Below are positions 1 through 5,246 of a stretch of 7,479 nucleotides of DNA, one piece after another. The translations under genes and the position numbers were made by a program. The first letter of the stretch is position 1. The number at the start of each line of letters is the position of its first letter. The DNA is taken from contig JAEOUI010000245.1 in NCBI GenBank assembly GCA_016839425.1, positions 1 to 7,479 on the forward strand. The letters run 5' to 3'. The notes below the pieces were generated by a model that was given only the letters and a program-made list of their open reading frames with translations, did no database searches and was not told where the DNA came from. This DNA is from Promethearchaeota archaeon (GTDB taxonomy: Archaea > Asgardarchaeota > Lokiarchaeia > Sigynarchaeales > SOKP01).

Positions 1-159
1 AGAATAAAGGAGGAAAATCAACCTATTTACCTAGAAACACACACGGAGTACAATGTAAATTTCTATAAAAATCTTGGATTTAGGGTATTAGAAGAATCTT
101 TAATTCCAAATACGGAAATAAAGCAATGGGCCATGCTAAACGACTTTAACATGAAATAA
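1..159 (+). CDS. GNAT-family N-acetyltransferase, C-terminal fragment
   Basis: This frame is open from the left edge to a TAA stop at 157-159 and encodes 52 residues, so the gene begins outside the window. The fragment contains YLETHTEYNVNFYKNLGF, followed by a segment with IPN and WAML. That is the typical end of GCN5-related acetyltransferases: the beta strand with the LET motif, then N-x-x-FY-x-x-LGF around the final helix and strand, and a closing W-x-M strand. Members of this family move an acetyl group from acetyl-CoA to an amine. The acetyl-CoA loop (R/Q-x-x-G-x-G/A) lies upstream and is not visible, and the substrate cannot be read from this part. The next gene starts 177 bases later, behind its own AT-rich promoter-like box, so the two are probably separate units. 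Confidence 0.72.
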   Translation, partial: RIKEENQPIYLETHTEYNVNFYKNLGFRVLEESLIPNTEIKQWAMLNDFNMK

Positions 160-228
160 ATATTCTCTTTATTTCAATCAATAAAAATCATCATAATTAT
201 ATTTCTTGAAGGATATTGATTTTTAATT

Positions 229-254
229 CATTTGAGAACTAAAATACATTTGAG
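229..254. repeat. Direct repeat CATTTGAG, 18 bp apart, upstream of the hydrolase gene
   Basis: CATTTGAG occurs at 229-236 and again at 247-254. The pair lies 82 to 107 bases upstream of the GTG start of the ADP-ribosylglycohydrolase gene and upstream of its TATA-like box. Two equal sites 18 bp apart could be an activator site. In such AT-rich DNA an 8-mer repeated once is weak evidence. Confidence 0.25.
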
Positions 255-296
255 TAGAATGATTTTTTACTCATAAAAAGATAATTAATGAGATGG

Positions 297-314
297 TATT
301 ATTTAATATTAAAA
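297..314 (+). promoter_or_regulatory. TATA-like promoter box for the ADP-ribosylglycohydrolase gene
   Basis: TATTATTTAATATTAAAA lies 22 to 39 bases before the GTG start at 336. An archaeal TATA box is usually centred about 26 bases before transcription starts, so a start near 330 and an almost leaderless mRNA would follow. No Shine-Dalgarno sequence is present in front of the GTG, which agrees with leaderless translation. Confidence 0.4.
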
Positions 315-335
315 TTAAAGAATAATTAATTAAAA

Positions 336-1286
336 GTGAAAGAGTTAATTTCAAGGATTAAAGGTGGCATTCTCGGACTAGCCATAGGAGATGCCTTAGG
401 TGCTCCTGTAGAAATGCAATCCAGTCGGTTTATTAAGGAAGAGTTTGGAGTTTTGAACAACTTCTTAGATAAAAGATACTGGAAAGGAGAATGGACTAAA
501 TGGGAAAAGGGAAAATGGACGGACGATACGGCTTTTACTTTAGAAATTATTAAATCAATTATTGAAAAACAGAAGATCGATCCAGAAGATATATCCAATA
601 GATTTTTCAATCTAGCTGAAAGTGGAGAACTTGAAAACATGCTTGGAGGGACTACAATAAGAGCAATGAAAGCAATTGGAGATGGTTACTCCTGGGAAGT
701 GACAGGAAAGATTGCGATGAGAGAGGAAATACAAGGAGCAGGAGGATTGATGAGATCATTGCCAATTGGAATATTTTTGTATCGTTTTCCCAGAGAAAAT
801 CAAATTCAAAGCAGGAATGTTTGTCGTATAACTCACGCGTCTCCCTTAAGCACGGATGCATGCGTTGTCTATAATACAATCGTTGGAGAAGTATTGTTAA
901 ACGATCTTTCAATTGAGGAAATCCGTAAAGTATTAGAACAAATAGCGTTATCAGCCGAAATAAATAGCGAAGTAAGTGATGGGATTAATAAAGCGTTAAA
1001 AACTTCGAAAAATGAAATCGCACCTTTCAAAGATCGAGAACCAAATATATTATCCATTTTCGAGACGAGTTTATGGATATTTTTGAACTCAATTAATTTT
1101 GAAGACGCTCTTGTGATATCTATAAATATTGGAGGTGATATAGACACAATAGCAGCAGTTACAGGAGGCCTCTTAGGGATATATTATGGTCTAGAATCCA
1201 TCCCTAAAAGATGGTTGAGAAAATTATCTCAGAAAAAAGAAATAAATACTTTAATTAATGAATTATGCAAACTCATAGCAGGTTAA
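336..1286 (+). CDS. ADP-ribosylglycohydrolase (DraG/ARH family)
   Basis: This 316-aa protein belongs to the ADP-ribosylglycohydrolase fold (PF03747 type), which removes ADP-ribose from proteins or other targets using two Mg2+ ions. The family signatures appear in order: G-L-A-I-G-D-A-L-G-A-P-V-E at residues 14-26, the metal-binding TDDT at 62-65, GAGGLMRSLPIGIF at 134-147, ITHASPLSTDA at 165-175, and the second metal site GGDIDT at 266-271 followed by a glycine-rich helix. All expected Mg2+ ligands seem to be kept (TDDT 62-65, D268, D270, T271), so the enzyme is probably active. It has no signal peptide and should be cytoplasmic. The length is normal for the family. A stop codon in frame at 327-329 rules out a longer N-terminus, and the next in-frame ATG is at residue 27, inside the first motif, so GTG 336 is the start. 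No ADP-ribosyltransferase or nitrogenase gene is visible nearby, so the substrate is open. Confidence 0.93.
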   Translation: MKELISRIKGGILGLAIGDALGAPVEMQSSRFIKEEFGVLNNFLDKRYWKGEWTKWEKGKWTDDTAFTLEIIKSIIEKQKIDPEDISNRFFNLAESGELENMLGGTTIRAMKAIGDGYSWEVTGKIAMREEIQGAGGLMRSLPIGIFLYRFPRENQIQSRNVCRITHASPLSTDACVVYNTIVGEVLLNDLSIEEIRKVLEQIALSAEINSEVSDGINKALKTSKNEIAPFKDREPNILSIFETSLWIFLNSINFEDALVISINIGGDIDTIAAVTGGLLGIYYGLESIPKRWLRKLSQKKEINTLINELCKLIAG

Positions 1287-1325
1287 AATATGATATTTGT
1301 ATTTTAGGAGAGATTGAAAATTGAG

Positions 1326-1369
1326 CCCTCTTTAATATTAGAAGTCTAATAAACTTCTAATATTGAGGG
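1326..1369 (+). terminator. Long stem-loop 40 bases after the hydrolase stop, possible 3'-end structure
   Basis: The arms are CCCTC (1326-1330) with GAGGG (1365-1369), and AATATTAGAAG (1334-1344) with CTTCTAATATT (1354-1364). This gives 16 paired bases with a TTT bulge on the left side and a 9-base loop (1345-1353). Its position just behind the hydrolase gene suggests a transcript 3' end or stabilising structure. It is not followed by a T-run, which archaeal termination normally needs, so terminator is a best guess. A small mobile-element remnant or a protein site would also fit. Confidence 0.4.
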
Positions 1370-1430
1370 TGATAAGATTATGAGTTTTTCAATAGTAAAA
1401 AATATATTATCTAATTTAAGTGTTACGGAA

Positions 1431-1444
1431 TTATAATATAGTAT
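1431..1444. repeat. Copy 1 of the 14-bp repeat TTATAATATAGTAT
   Basis: The same 14 bases occur at 2291-2304, where they overlap the likely promoter of the - strand TrmO gene. Both copies sit inside short dyads: here TAATATAGT (1434-1442) pairs with ACTATATTA (1453-1461). The two copies lie on either side of the TrmO gene, in the same orientation. The sequence is AT-rich, so chance cannot be excluded. Confidence 0.35.
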
Positions 1445-1601
1445 GAAGTGCCACTATATTAATTTTAAGTTTAATTTTAATAATATCCTTTTCCCTCTTA
1501 AGTTTTTGAAATAAATATATTTCTTAAATTATAAATTGCATTGATAAAATAATGGGAAATCTTCTAGACAAAAAATAAATTAGAATTTCAATAATAAATA
1601 T

Positions 1602-1630
1602 AGGATTTTTTTTGGTGTATATAAAATCCT
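1602..1630 (-). terminator. Possible 3'-end hairpin of the TrmO gene
   Basis: AGGATTTT (1602-1609) and AAAATCCT (1623-1630) form an 8-bp stem with a 13-base loop. The stem begins 22 bases past the stop of the - strand TrmO gene and is followed, on that strand, by AU-rich sequence. Read on the + strand the same place holds a run of eight T (1606-1613), so it could also stop + strand transcription from the left. Confidence 0.3.
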
Positions 1631-1652
1631 TAGAGTTTTTTCGAAATTTGGA

Positions 1653-2258
1653 TTAATTGGTATTAATACAAGGATGAGCACGAATATCAGAAGATTCCTG
1701 ATGTGTAGAATCATTTAGTCCATTATTTATTCTCATTTTATTTAATCTATCCATTAAATCATACATCCAGTCCGCTAGTTTAACATTTATAGGTGAATCC
1801 GAAAATGTTAGGTGGGGTTTAATGTCTATTACGGGAGTATCGTTTATGGCGTCTAATCCTTCAACAAATAGAATAGATCCTTTTTTTTCCACTAATCTTA
1901 CAGTTGTCTTGCAAATTGGATTAGGTCTTACAGGAGATCTCGTTGCAAATATTCCTTTCAATGGCATTTCCATTAACCCTGCGGGGTGTACTTTTTTAAT
2001 TTGACGGGCTTCTTCAGGAACCTCATTCGTCCAGAAAATAATAATGATGTGTGAAAATTCTTCAATCCCATCCAAGCAGTCTATATATTCTTCGTTTATT
2101 ATGATTTGAGAAGTTTTTACATCGTTTGTATGATTTTCTTTCACATCAAGATCTAATTTTATGTCTCTATTTGAATATTTTAAGATTGCCTTATTCAATT
2201 TGCTTTTTACGATTCCTATTGGTTTTATAATATATTCTTTCAAGATAGAATTACTCAT
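1653..2258 (-). CDS. trmO: TrmO/TsaA-family tRNA N6-methyltransferase (t6A37 methylation)
   Basis: This 201-aa protein carries the TsaA/UPF0066 beta-barrel domain. Characterised bacterial members (TrmO, formerly YaeB) use S-adenosylmethionine to methylate N6 of threonylcarbamoyl-adenosine at tRNA position 37. The signature GIFATRSPVRPNPI stands at residues 102-115, after HPAG at 91-94. It is followed by VRLVEKKGSILFVEGLDAIND (120-140) and TPVIDIKPH (141-149), all typical. An N-terminal strand PIGIVKS (13-19) opens the barrel. E. coli TrmO has a further C-terminal domain. Here only about 50 residues follow the core, ending in a polar tail that looks unstructured, as in the shorter archaeal members. 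The ATG at 2258 has a TATA-like box 33 to 46 bases upstream. The gene is divergent from the epimerase at 2435. The archaeal substrate is inferred from the family. Confidence 0.88.
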   Translation of the reverse strand: MSNSILKEYIIKPIGIVKSKLNKAILKYSNRDIKLDLDVKENHTNDVKTSQIIINEEYIDCLDGIEEFSHIIIIFWTNEVPEEARQIKKVHPAGLMEMPLKGIFATRSPVRPNPICKTTVRLVEKKGSILFVEGLDAINDTPVIDIKPHLTFSDSPINVKLADWMYDLMDRLNKMRINNGLNDSTHQESSDIRAHPCINTN

Positions 2259-2282
2259 TTTCTTTGTTTAAAATACCTGATC

Positions 2283-2304
2283 ATACTATTTTATAATATA
2301 GTAT
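2283..2304 (-). promoter_or_regulatory. Probable TrmO promoter with dyad; copy 2 of the 14-bp repeat
   Basis: On the - strand this reads ATACTATATTATAAAATAGTAT in two halves: ATACTAT and ATAGTAT (plus-strand 2298-2304 and 2283-2289) are perfect inverted arms around a TATA-like core. The core centre is about 38 bases before the TrmO ATG, which would give a leader of roughly 10 bases. The 2291-2304 part repeats bases 1431-1444 exactly. The dyad around the box could let a repressor compete with TBP. Confidence 0.4.
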
Positions 2305-2400
2305 TACTTTTAAGTCCATAGCTTTTTGTTTTGAGAGTATAATTTTTTAGAAAAAGATTTTTTCACATTCGCTTAAGATTTCTTTATCAAGGGAAATAAA

Positions 2401-2408
2401 TTATAAAT
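2401..2408 (+). promoter_or_regulatory. TATA box of the epimerase gene
   Basis: TTATAAAT is centred about 30 bases before the ATG at 2435. With usual archaeal spacing, transcription would begin about 4 bases before the start codon, making a nearly leaderless message. No ribosome-binding sequence precedes the ATG; the space is T-rich. Confidence 0.5.
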
Positions 2409-2434
2409 TAGAAGTAATTTTTTTCTCATTAATT

Positions 2435-3481
2435 ATGACTAAAAAATTTCTTATCACGGGTGGAGCTGGGTTTCTTGGAATCAATCTATGTCGATATCTA
2501 CTGAAAAAAGGATACGATGTTCGGAGTTTAGATGTGGCAGAATTTGATTATCCCGAAAAAAATCGTGTTGAAGTCATTACTGGAGATATAAGAGACGAAA
2601 AAATAGTAAATAATGCCTTTGAAGGCGTGGATATTGTCGTCCATTGTGCTGCAGCATTACCTTTATACCCGCCCGAAGAGATTTATGCTGTAGATGTTAT
2701 TGGCACTGAAATTATCATGAATAATGCTCTAAAACACGGGGTCGATCGAGCAGTAATGATCTCTTCAACAGCAGTTTATGGCATTCCCGACCACCACCCA
2801 CTCTACGAAGACGATCGATTGGAAGGAGTGGGTCCATATGGGGAAGCAAAAATTTTAGCTGAAAAAGTATGTGAAAAATACCGAAAAAAAGGGTTGTGCG
2901 TACCTATCTTACGCCCAAAATCCTTTATTGGTGAGGAACGCCTTGGAGTGTTTGCAATTTATTACGATTGGGTTGTAAGCGGAAAAAGCGTACCAATTGT
3001 GGGAAATGGAAGGAATCGTTATCAACTTTTAGATGTTCAGGATTTATGTGAAGCCTGTCATCTTGCGTCCACTTTACCAAAAGAAAAAGTCAACGATGTA
3101 TTTAATATTGGAGCTGAAAAATTCACGAACATGAAAGAAGATTTCGGTGCCGTTCTAACTAAGGCAGGATTTGGTAAGAGAATCATTCCCACGCCTCCAA
3201 AATTAACTATTTTGGGATTGAGAATCCTTGAAAAAATGAAATTATCACCATTATATAAATGGGTATACGAGACAGCTCCCGAGGACTCTTTCGTTTCGAT
3301 AGAAAAAGCTCAACAAATGTTGGGTTTTAAACCCAAGTACAGCACCAAGAGAACGCTCGTGAAAACCTACGATTGGTACAAGAACAATCACGAAAAAACA
3401 AGTAATAAAACGGGAATTTCCCATCGGGTACCTTGGTCTCAAGGAATTCTAAAATACGCAAAAAAATTAATGATATTATAG
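2435..3481 (+). CDS. NAD-dependent epimerase/dehydratase (extended SDR, sugar-nucleotide type)
   Basis: This 348-aa cytoplasmic protein has an N-terminal Rossmann fold. The dinucleotide motif TGGAGFLG is at residues 8-15 and an acidic D33 ends the second strand, favouring NAD over NADP. GDIRD (50-54) and HCAA (70-73) follow. The active site is readable: SSTAVYG (110-116), with T112 at the catalytic Ser/Thr position, and the Y135-x-x-x-K139 pair. The C-terminal half (NRYQLLDVQDLCEACHLA and beyond) resembles the substrate lobe of GalE-like enzymes. Such enzymes epimerise, dehydrate or reduce nucleotide-linked sugars, and the exact substrate cannot be told. The last 25 or so residues, with SHRVPWSQGILKYAKK, extend past the usual fold and may form a helix that docks on the membrane or a partner. 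The next + strand genes encode sequon-rich surface proteins, so a role in glycan supply is possible but only inferred. It stands alone with its own promoter. Confidence 0.9.
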   Translation: MTKKFLITGGAGFLGINLCRYLLKKGYDVRSLDVAEFDYPEKNRVEVITGDIRDEKIVNNAFEGVDIVVHCAAALPLYPPEEIYAVDVIGTEIIMNNALKHGVDRAVMISSTAVYGIPDHHPLYEDDRLEGVGPYGEAKILAEKVCEKYRKKGLCVPILRPKSFIGEERLGVFAIYYDWVVSGKSVPIVGNGRNRYQLLDVQDLCEACHLASTLPKEKVNDVFNIGAEKFTNMKEDFGAVLTKAGFGKRIIPTPPKLTILGLRILEKMKLSPLYKWVYETAPEDSFVSIEKAQQMLGFKPKYSTKRTLVKTYDWYKNNHEKTSNKTGISHRVPWSQGILKYAKKLMIL

Positions 3482-3524
3482 AGATTATTTCAGACTGGTT
3501 TTTAGGACAATAAGAAAGAAAACT

Positions 3525-3566
3525 TCTTGTAAAAATATTTTTACAAGATGTAAATTAATTTTTACA
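3525..3566. promoter_or_regulatory. Two tandem operator-like dyads, TGTAAA-N6-TTTACA, 21 bp apart
   Basis: Site 1 is TGTAAA (3528-3533) with TTTACA (3540-3545), and it extends to a perfect 24-bp palindrome at 3525-3548. Site 2 is TGTAAA (3549-3554) with TTTACA (3561-3566). Both have exactly six bases between arms, and their centres (3536.5 and 3557.5) are 21 bp apart, two DNA turns, so two dimers would bind the same face. They lie 30 to 70 bases upstream of the TATA-like box at 3596. That suits an activator, or a repressor that loops or coats. Site 1 could also fold as a hairpin and end the epimerase transcript, whose stop is 43 bases before the palindrome. Confidence 0.6.
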
Positions 3567-3586
3567 ATAATTCGCCGTTCTTCGTC

Positions 3587-3614
3587 TAGAAAGCCTTATA
3601 TGTTGCCCTTTCTA
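3587..3614 (+). promoter_or_regulatory. TATA-like box TTATATG flanked by an inverted repeat
   Basis: TTATATG (3596-3602) lies between TAGAAAG (3587-3593) and CTTTCTA (3608-3614), a perfect 7-bp inverted repeat with a 14-base spacer. A transcription start near 3623-3626 would be expected. The arms cover both sides of the TBP/TFB footprint, so a bound dimer would block initiation. Together with the dyads upstream this looks like a regulated promoter for the transglutaminase region. Confidence 0.45.
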
Positions 3615-3622
3615 TTGTTTAT

Positions 3623-3721
3623 GTGAGTTTAATCGAGGTTAAGCTTTCTTGCGTTGATAATGGAAGAGTAAACCAATATGAATCTAATATTATCATAAAA
3701 GAGCTAACTTCGAATATTTAA
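3623..3721 (+). CDS. Possible leaderless small ORF (32 aa) upstream of transglutaminase-like protein A
   Basis: GTG at 3623 opens a 32-codon frame beginning MSLIEVKLSC and ending IIIKELTSNI, with TAA at 3719-3721. The GTG lies about 24 bases after the centre of the TATA-like box at 3596-3602, the spacing expected for a leaderless start. The ATG two bases earlier (3621) runs straight into TGA and cannot be used. The stop is 22 bases before the start of the transglutaminase-like gene. The peptide is mixed polar and hydrophobic without a membrane segment, and I recognise no family. A similarly placed 27-codon frame precedes the second paralogue. In DNA this AT-rich a 32-codon frame can occur by chance, so this is a candidate only. 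Confidence 0.35.
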   Translation: MSLIEVKLSCVDNGRVNQYESNIIIKELTSNI

Positions 3722-3727
3722 AATAAA
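3713..3727 (+). promoter_or_regulatory. Alternative TATA-like box for transglutaminase-like gene A
   Basis: AATATTTAAAATAAA is centred about 24 bases before the ATG at 3744 and would give a leaderless message. It overlaps the end of the small ORF. Gene A may therefore have its own promoter, be read from the box at 3596, or both. Confidence 0.35.
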
Positions 3728-3743
3728 GATATGGACAATAAAA

Positions 3744-5006
3744 ATGAATAAAATAAAAAAAATAACCTTAAAGTATTTATCATTAGCTCTTATAGCGTGC
3801 GGACTTGCTGTTTCAGTTACAAATATATCTTCTTCAATAGGAACGCATCCCAATGATAGTTTAGAATTCTTAAACACATCAGTTGCGACTAATTATACAA
3901 TTAATAAGAGCATTACCTACGAAGTAATTCTCGATTATGCTTTCCAACACACGACAACAAGTTATGGATATTATTGGTTTAAAATGCCACGATTCGATAA
4001 TCGAGGTCCTGAATCTATAGATACACCTGATACTCCGCCATATCAAGAAAGCACTCTGATGGAACATGAAATTGTGGGAAATGAAAGTGAAATATATTTG
4101 TATAAAGACAAGTTTAATAATAAGTTTGATATTTTTAACCAAACTTCACCATCGCAAAGTCAGATTATAGGATACCACGCAAAATACAATATTACGGTTA
4201 ATCAAATAACTTTTGGCGATATAGACGAATATAATCCCATATATGACTATTCGGATCCGATCTTTGACTTATATTGCAACAACACTGAACAATATTTCAA
4301 CATTAGCGACCCAGATCTCATTTACGCAGCATATAATGAATGCAATATATTCTCAACAGATACCCCCGTGACTAAAGCAAGAAAGATTTGCGAGTTTGCG
4401 AATAGCCACATTACATTCAATGGGAGTTCAAACACGGAATACGGTGCTTCGGTGGCTTATGAAAGGGGCGAGGGTGATTGTTCCGAATTTACTGATTTGG
4501 CAATAACTCTCTTGAGAATTCATAAGATCCCCGCTCGTAAAGTTCACGGTTTTATAGTTGGCGATAATCTCCAGTTCCAACTAGAAGAAGGCTATCATGA
4601 AACAAACAATTTGAATGGACATGTGTGGTTAGAATATTATGTACCTAATATTGGTTGGATTTCATGCGAACCACAAGATCCGAGTCGGTATAAAATAAGC
4701 TATTGCAATATACTCGAAAAAACAGTTGGAGCTTGGTTTGAATTTCCAAATTTCGATGGTTCAACTATTTACCTTTCCGAATGGGGAGGCCTTCCAGTTT
4801 CTTTTAATTCGTCGGGTAAATATGTTTACATGAATTTTACAGTAATAGTAATTGATGTAAATATTAATATGAATTCAGAGGAGGATACAAGCCCTTCACC
4901 AGATAATAGCATTGGACTTAGCTTATTTGGAGAAATCGGAATCTTAATAATTTGTTCTGTTGGTTTTACATCACTTGTAATACTCCGAAAAAAACAAAAT
5001 TGTTAG
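3744..5006 (+). CDS. Secreted, membrane-anchored transglutaminase-like protein A (catalytic Cys and His kept)
   Basis: This 420-aa protein has a basic start and a hydrophobic stretch at residues 11-26 (signal peptide or anchor). A beta-rich extracellular region follows, then a transglutaminase-like core at about 205-325, and a C-terminal membrane helix at about 398-414 before RKK. The core shows GDCSEFTDL with nucleophile C246, then KIPARKV, then GHVWLEYY with H293, then GWISCEPQDP. Glu309 stands where the triad Asp usually is, and D312 is close by. Proteins of this superfamily act on Gln or peptide bonds through a Cys thioester: cross-linking, deamidation or proteolysis. Which applies here is unknown. 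There are 12 N-x-S/T sequons, in keeping with an N-glycosylated surface protein. The N-terminal LIAC at 16-19 resembles a lipobox, but the paralogue has Phe at that place, so a lipoprotein is doubtful. ATG 3744 is the start because the hydrophobic segment follows at once. Confidence 0.85.
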   Translation: MNKIKKITLKYLSLALIACGLAVSVTNISSSIGTHPNDSLEFLNTSVATNYTINKSITYEVILDYAFQHTTTSYGYYWFKMPRFDNRGPESIDTPDTPPYQESTLMEHEIVGNESEIYLYKDKFNNKFDIFNQTSPSQSQIIGYHAKYNITVNQITFGDIDEYNPIYDYSDPIFDLYCNNTEQYFNISDPDLIYAAYNECNIFSTDTPVTKARKICEFANSHITFNGSSNTEYGASVAYERGEGDCSEFTDLAITLLRIHKIPARKVHGFIVGDNLQFQLEEGYHETNNLNGHVWLEYYVPNIGWISCEPQDPSRYKISYCNILEKTVGAWFEFPNFDGSTIYLSEWGGLPVSFNSSGKYVYMNFTVIVIDVNINMNSEEDTSPSPDNSIGLSLFGEIGILIICSVGFTSLVILRKKQNC

Positions 5007-5027
5007 TAAAAAATCCAATTTCCAATC

Positions 5028-5037
5028 TTTTTTTTTT
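5028..5037 (+). terminator. Oligo-T terminator after transglutaminase-like gene A
   Basis: A run of ten T begins 22 bases after the stop codon, in a C/T-rich stretch and without a stem in front. Archaeal RNA polymerase stops at such runs. It suggests that gene B is transcribed from its own promoter and not only by read-through from A. Confidence 0.6.
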
Positions 5038-5125
5038 CCTACTTCTAAGAAATAATTTTGAAGATCTAACTCTTTTTGACCATTCAAAACATTTTTTAAT
5101 TGGAATAAGATTCTTCATCAGCAAC

Positions 5126-5133
5126 TTTTATTA
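5126..5133 (+). promoter_or_regulatory. TATA-like box upstream of small ORF and transglutaminase-like gene B
   Basis: TTTTATTA is centred about 25 bases before the ATG at 5155, the same spacing seen for the box and GTG in front of gene A. The match to a TATA consensus is modest and the surroundings are very T-rich. Confidence 0.28.
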
Positions 5134-5154
5134 TTTTCATCATATTTACTATTA

Positions 5155-5238
5155 ATGTGTTTAGTTGGGAAGATAAGGAAAAATTCATTTATTGCATCAA
5201 GAGTTGAATTTGATAAGGGATTAATAAAAGAATATTAA
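5155..5238 (+). CDS. Possible leaderless small ORF (27 aa) upstream of transglutaminase-like protein B
   Basis: ATG at 5155 opens 27 codons beginning MCLVGKIRKN and ending GLIKEY, with TAA at 5236-5238, only 8 bases before the ATG of gene B. A TATA-like box lies about 25 bases upstream. The start region resembles that of the small ORF before gene A: ATGTG then TTTA occurs in both, with two extra bases in A, and TTA is codon 3 in both. Both peptides hold an R-V pair and end near I-K-E. This may mean the promoter and ORF were duplicated with the genes. The peptide is too short to assign and may be non-coding leader sequence. Confidence 0.3.
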   Translation: MCLVGKIRKNSFIASRVEFDKGLIKEY

Positions 5239-5246
5239 GGAAAAGG

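Larger units (their letters stand above)
1287..1652. other. AT-rich gap of 366 bases with hairpins, no convincing gene
   Basis: This gap separates the 3' ends of two convergent genes. It holds a strong imperfect hairpin (1326-1369), a 9-bp dyad TAATATAGT/ACTATATTA (1434-1442 and 1453-1461) and an 8-bp stem near the TrmO gene end (1602-1630). The only ATG-led frame noticed on the + strand is 18 codons (1380-1436, beginning MSFSIVKNIL). It has no promoter or ribosome site and is too short to call. I see no RNA gene with a recognisable fold. Confidence 0.6.

Noticed and set aside
326..640. 104-codon open frame on the - strand opposite the ADP-ribosylglycohydrolase gene
   Set aside because: It is fully antisense to a gene with clear family motifs, has no similarity that I recognise, and is rich in residues expected from reading that gene backwards. 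The two further - strand frames at 652-912 and 869-1147 are rejected for the same reason.
1380..1436. 18-codon frame beginning MSFSIVKNIL in the gap after the hydrolase gene
   Set aside because: It is very short, with no TATA box at suitable spacing and no ribosome site. It might be the stub of a lost regulator gene, but nothing downstream supports that.
1822..2004. 60-codon + strand frame opposite the TrmO gene
   Set aside because: It is antisense to the conserved TsaA motifs on the - strand, which explain the sequence fully.
3251..3442. 63-codon - strand frame opposite the epimerase C-terminus
   Set aside because: It is antisense to a continuous coding frame and has no recognisable features. 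The - strand frame at 3879-4142, opposite transglutaminase-like gene A, is rejected likewise.
3525..3570. TGTAAA/TTTACA repeats as a start of a CRISPR array
   Set aside because: There are only two short palindromic units 21 bp apart, with no spacers of 30 or more bases and no further copies.
3789..3803. Lipobox-like LIAC at residues 16-19 of transglutaminase-like protein A
   Set aside because: The paralogue has Phe at the Cys position, and both proteins have a C-terminal membrane anchor, so lipid attachment is not needed and not supported.
4952..5155. 67-codon + strand frame overlapping the end of transglutaminase-like gene A
   Set aside because: It starts inside the membrane-helix coding part of gene A in another frame, and its content (many Phe and Leu) follows from T-runs, including the terminator.
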